From Bacillota bacterium (lineage in GTDB: Bacteria; Bacillota; Dehalobacteriia; UBA4068), in NCBI GenBank assembly GCA_030528765.1, contig JAUMYD010000113.1, positions 1 through 6,330 of the forward strand: DNA of 6,330 bases, read 5' to 3'. Numbering within the stretch: position 1 is the stretch's first letter; each line of letters starts with the position of its first letter. Shown one piece after another: positions 5,194-6,330 of the stretch. The translations under genes and the position numbers were made by a program. A model generated the notes under the pieces. The model was given only the letters and a program-made list of their open reading frames with translations, was not told the DNA's origin and searched no databases.

Positions 5194-6330
5194 ATGGCTT
5201 TTGATTCTATGACACTTTCCGCCATCGTTGCCGAGCTGCGTCCCCGCCTGCTCGGCGCAAAAATCAATAAGATCCACCAACCGGATCCACACACCGTCCT
5301 ATTAAAATGCCATAGTCAGGCCGGGGCCCTGCGGCTGCTGCTTTCAGCCCACCCGGAAAACGGGCGGATCGTCTGCACGGAAAGCAATCGGGAAAACCCA
5401 CCAAAGGCCCCCCTCTTCCTCATGGTTCTGCGAAAATGGCTGGAAGGGGCCAGAATTACAGATTTTTCCTGCACGGATGGGGAACGTGTGGCCACCCTGG
5501 ATGCGGAATGCCGGGATGAACTGGGAGATCTGCAGCCGCTGCATCTGGTCACAGAGATCATGGGAAAGCACAGCAATATCATTCTCTATAACCGCGAGGG
5601 AGTGATTATCGACGGAATACGCCGCTATGGCAGCCATCTCTCCCGCTACAGGGAGGTTCTTCCCGGGAAGCCCTATCTTCCACCGCCGCCCATGGATCGC
5701 CTGCCCCTGCCTCCCGATTCGGAGGAAGCCCTTGCCGAATTGCTCTACAGCCATGGCGAGCAGGAGATTTCTGAGATTCTCCGGCGGGGAATCAAAGGTC
5801 TTTCTCCACTGCTTGCGGAGCATATCCTGACCGAAGCCGGCTTGGATGGAGAGCTCTCACCCGATCAGATGGGAGAATATGAGATCCACCGGATCTATAG
5901 CAGCCTGAATGATTTGGGAAAAATGTGCAGGGAAGCTCGCTTTCAGCCCCAGCTCCGGCAGGTAAACGGCAGATTTCTTGATTTTGCCGCCCTTAGCCCT
6001 GCTTTCTGGCCCGAAGATGAGCGTCTGGAAACGGCATCCATGAATCAGGCAGTGGATGCCTTCTATCAGCAGCGGGAAGAGGAACAGCTCTTCCGCAGAT
6101 CTGCCAATGCCTTGAACCGCTCTTTGCGGCAAAATTTAGCCAGGCTGGATAAAAAAATTTCTTTGGAAGAGGCAGATCTTTACCAAAGTGAAGCAGCTGA
6201 TGCCTATAAGGATTGCGGGGATCTGCTCTCCACTTATCTCTGGCATCTGCAAAAAGGCATGGAACAAGTGGAGCTGCCCAGCTTTTACGACCCTGAAGAA
6301 AAAATCCTGGTAAAGCTGGATCCAGCCCTG
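5194..6330 (+). CDS. rqcH: Rqc2/RqcH homolog (NFACT family, FbpA-like), 5' part
   Basis: In B. subtilis RqcH binds the 50S subunit carrying a stalled nascent chain and recruits alanyl-tRNA to add an untemplated alanine tail that marks the chain for ClpXP degradation; older names are FbpA, PavA and YloA. The frame is open from ATG at 5194 to the window edge, 379 residues of an expected ~570. The NFACT-N domain shows AKINKIHQP (22-30), LLLSAHPENGRI (48-59), the FLMVLRKWLEGARI strand (75-88) and the EIMGKHSNIIL signature (121-131) with IIDGI (138-142). A helix-hairpin-helix-like middle part includes RRGIKGLSPLLAEHI (197-211). From about 290 the sequence is charged and helical, the start of the coiled coil; NFACT-R lies beyond the window. 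The DR pair reported as needed for tailing in B. subtilis (D97/R98) reads E97-R98 here. Confidence 0.95.
   Translation, partial: MAFDSMTLSAIVAELRPRLLGAKINKIHQPDPHTVLLKCHSQAGALRLLLSAHPENGRIVCTESNRENPPKAPLFLMVLRKWLEGARITDFSCTDGERVATLDAECRDELGDLQPLHLVTEIMGKHSNIILYNREGVIIDGIRRYGSHLSRYREVLPGKPYLPPPPMDRLPLPPDSEEALAELLYSHGEQEISEILRRGIKGLSPLLAEHILTEAGLDGELSPDQMGEYEIHRIYSSLNDLGKMCREARFQPQLRQVNGRFLDFAALSPAFWPEDERLETASMNQAVDAFYQQREEEQLFRRSANALNRSLRQNLARLDKKISLEEADLYQSEAADAYKDCGDLLSTYLWHLQKGMEQVELPSFYDPEEKILVKLDPAL

Noticed and set aside
5344..5823. 159-codon minus-strand open frame inside rqcH
   Set aside because: The plus-strand frame has clear NFACT motifs throughout; the minus-strand frame has none.

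Overview
The window looks like a piece of a Bacillota chromosome, probably from the Clostridia or a related spore-forming lineage, with moderate GC content. The evidence is a set of genes typical of that phylum: a RemA (DUF370) regulator, a YlmC/YmxH-type PRC-barrel protein, a YicC-family RNase, and an RqcH/NFACT protein with Firmicutes-type motifs. Strong AGGAGG-like ribosome binding sites fit this. I cannot name a genus from the sequence alone.

Layout, left to right. Bases 1-279 (+) are the 3' end of a YlmC/YmxH-family gene with an unusual proline-rich tail. It converges, with only 4 bp between stop codons, on a seven-gene block on the minus strand. Read in its own direction (from 5049 down to 284) that block is yicC, a mycobacterial-type integration host factor gene (mihF-like), remA, gmk, rpoZ, coaBC and metK. 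Gaps are 40 bp or less, and remA/gmk and gmk/rpoZ overlap, so the block is very likely one operon. A 144-bp divergent promoter region (5050-5193) separates it from rqcH, which starts at 5194 on the plus strand and runs off the window after 379 codons.

The operon combines RNA decay (YicC), two small DNA-binding architectural or regulatory proteins (MihF-like and RemA), guanine nucleotide synthesis (Gmk), an RNA polymerase subunit (omega), coenzyme A synthesis (CoaBC) and S-adenosylmethionine synthesis (MetK). The divergent gene handles stalled ribosomes by alanine tailing.

Three points stand out. (1) The only convincing intrinsic terminator for the operon, a perfect 13-bp stem followed by a U-tract, lies about 130 bp past metK, inside the coding region of the convergent ylmC-like gene. 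(2) The order mihF-gmk-rpoZ-coaBC-metK is the actinobacterial one as I recall it from mycobacteria, here with the Firmicutes genes yicC and remA built in. (3) A terminator-like hairpin plus T-run lies antisense to the first codons of coaBC. No mobile element, CRISPR array, tRNA or rRNA was seen, and most of the window is conserved housekeeping sequence.
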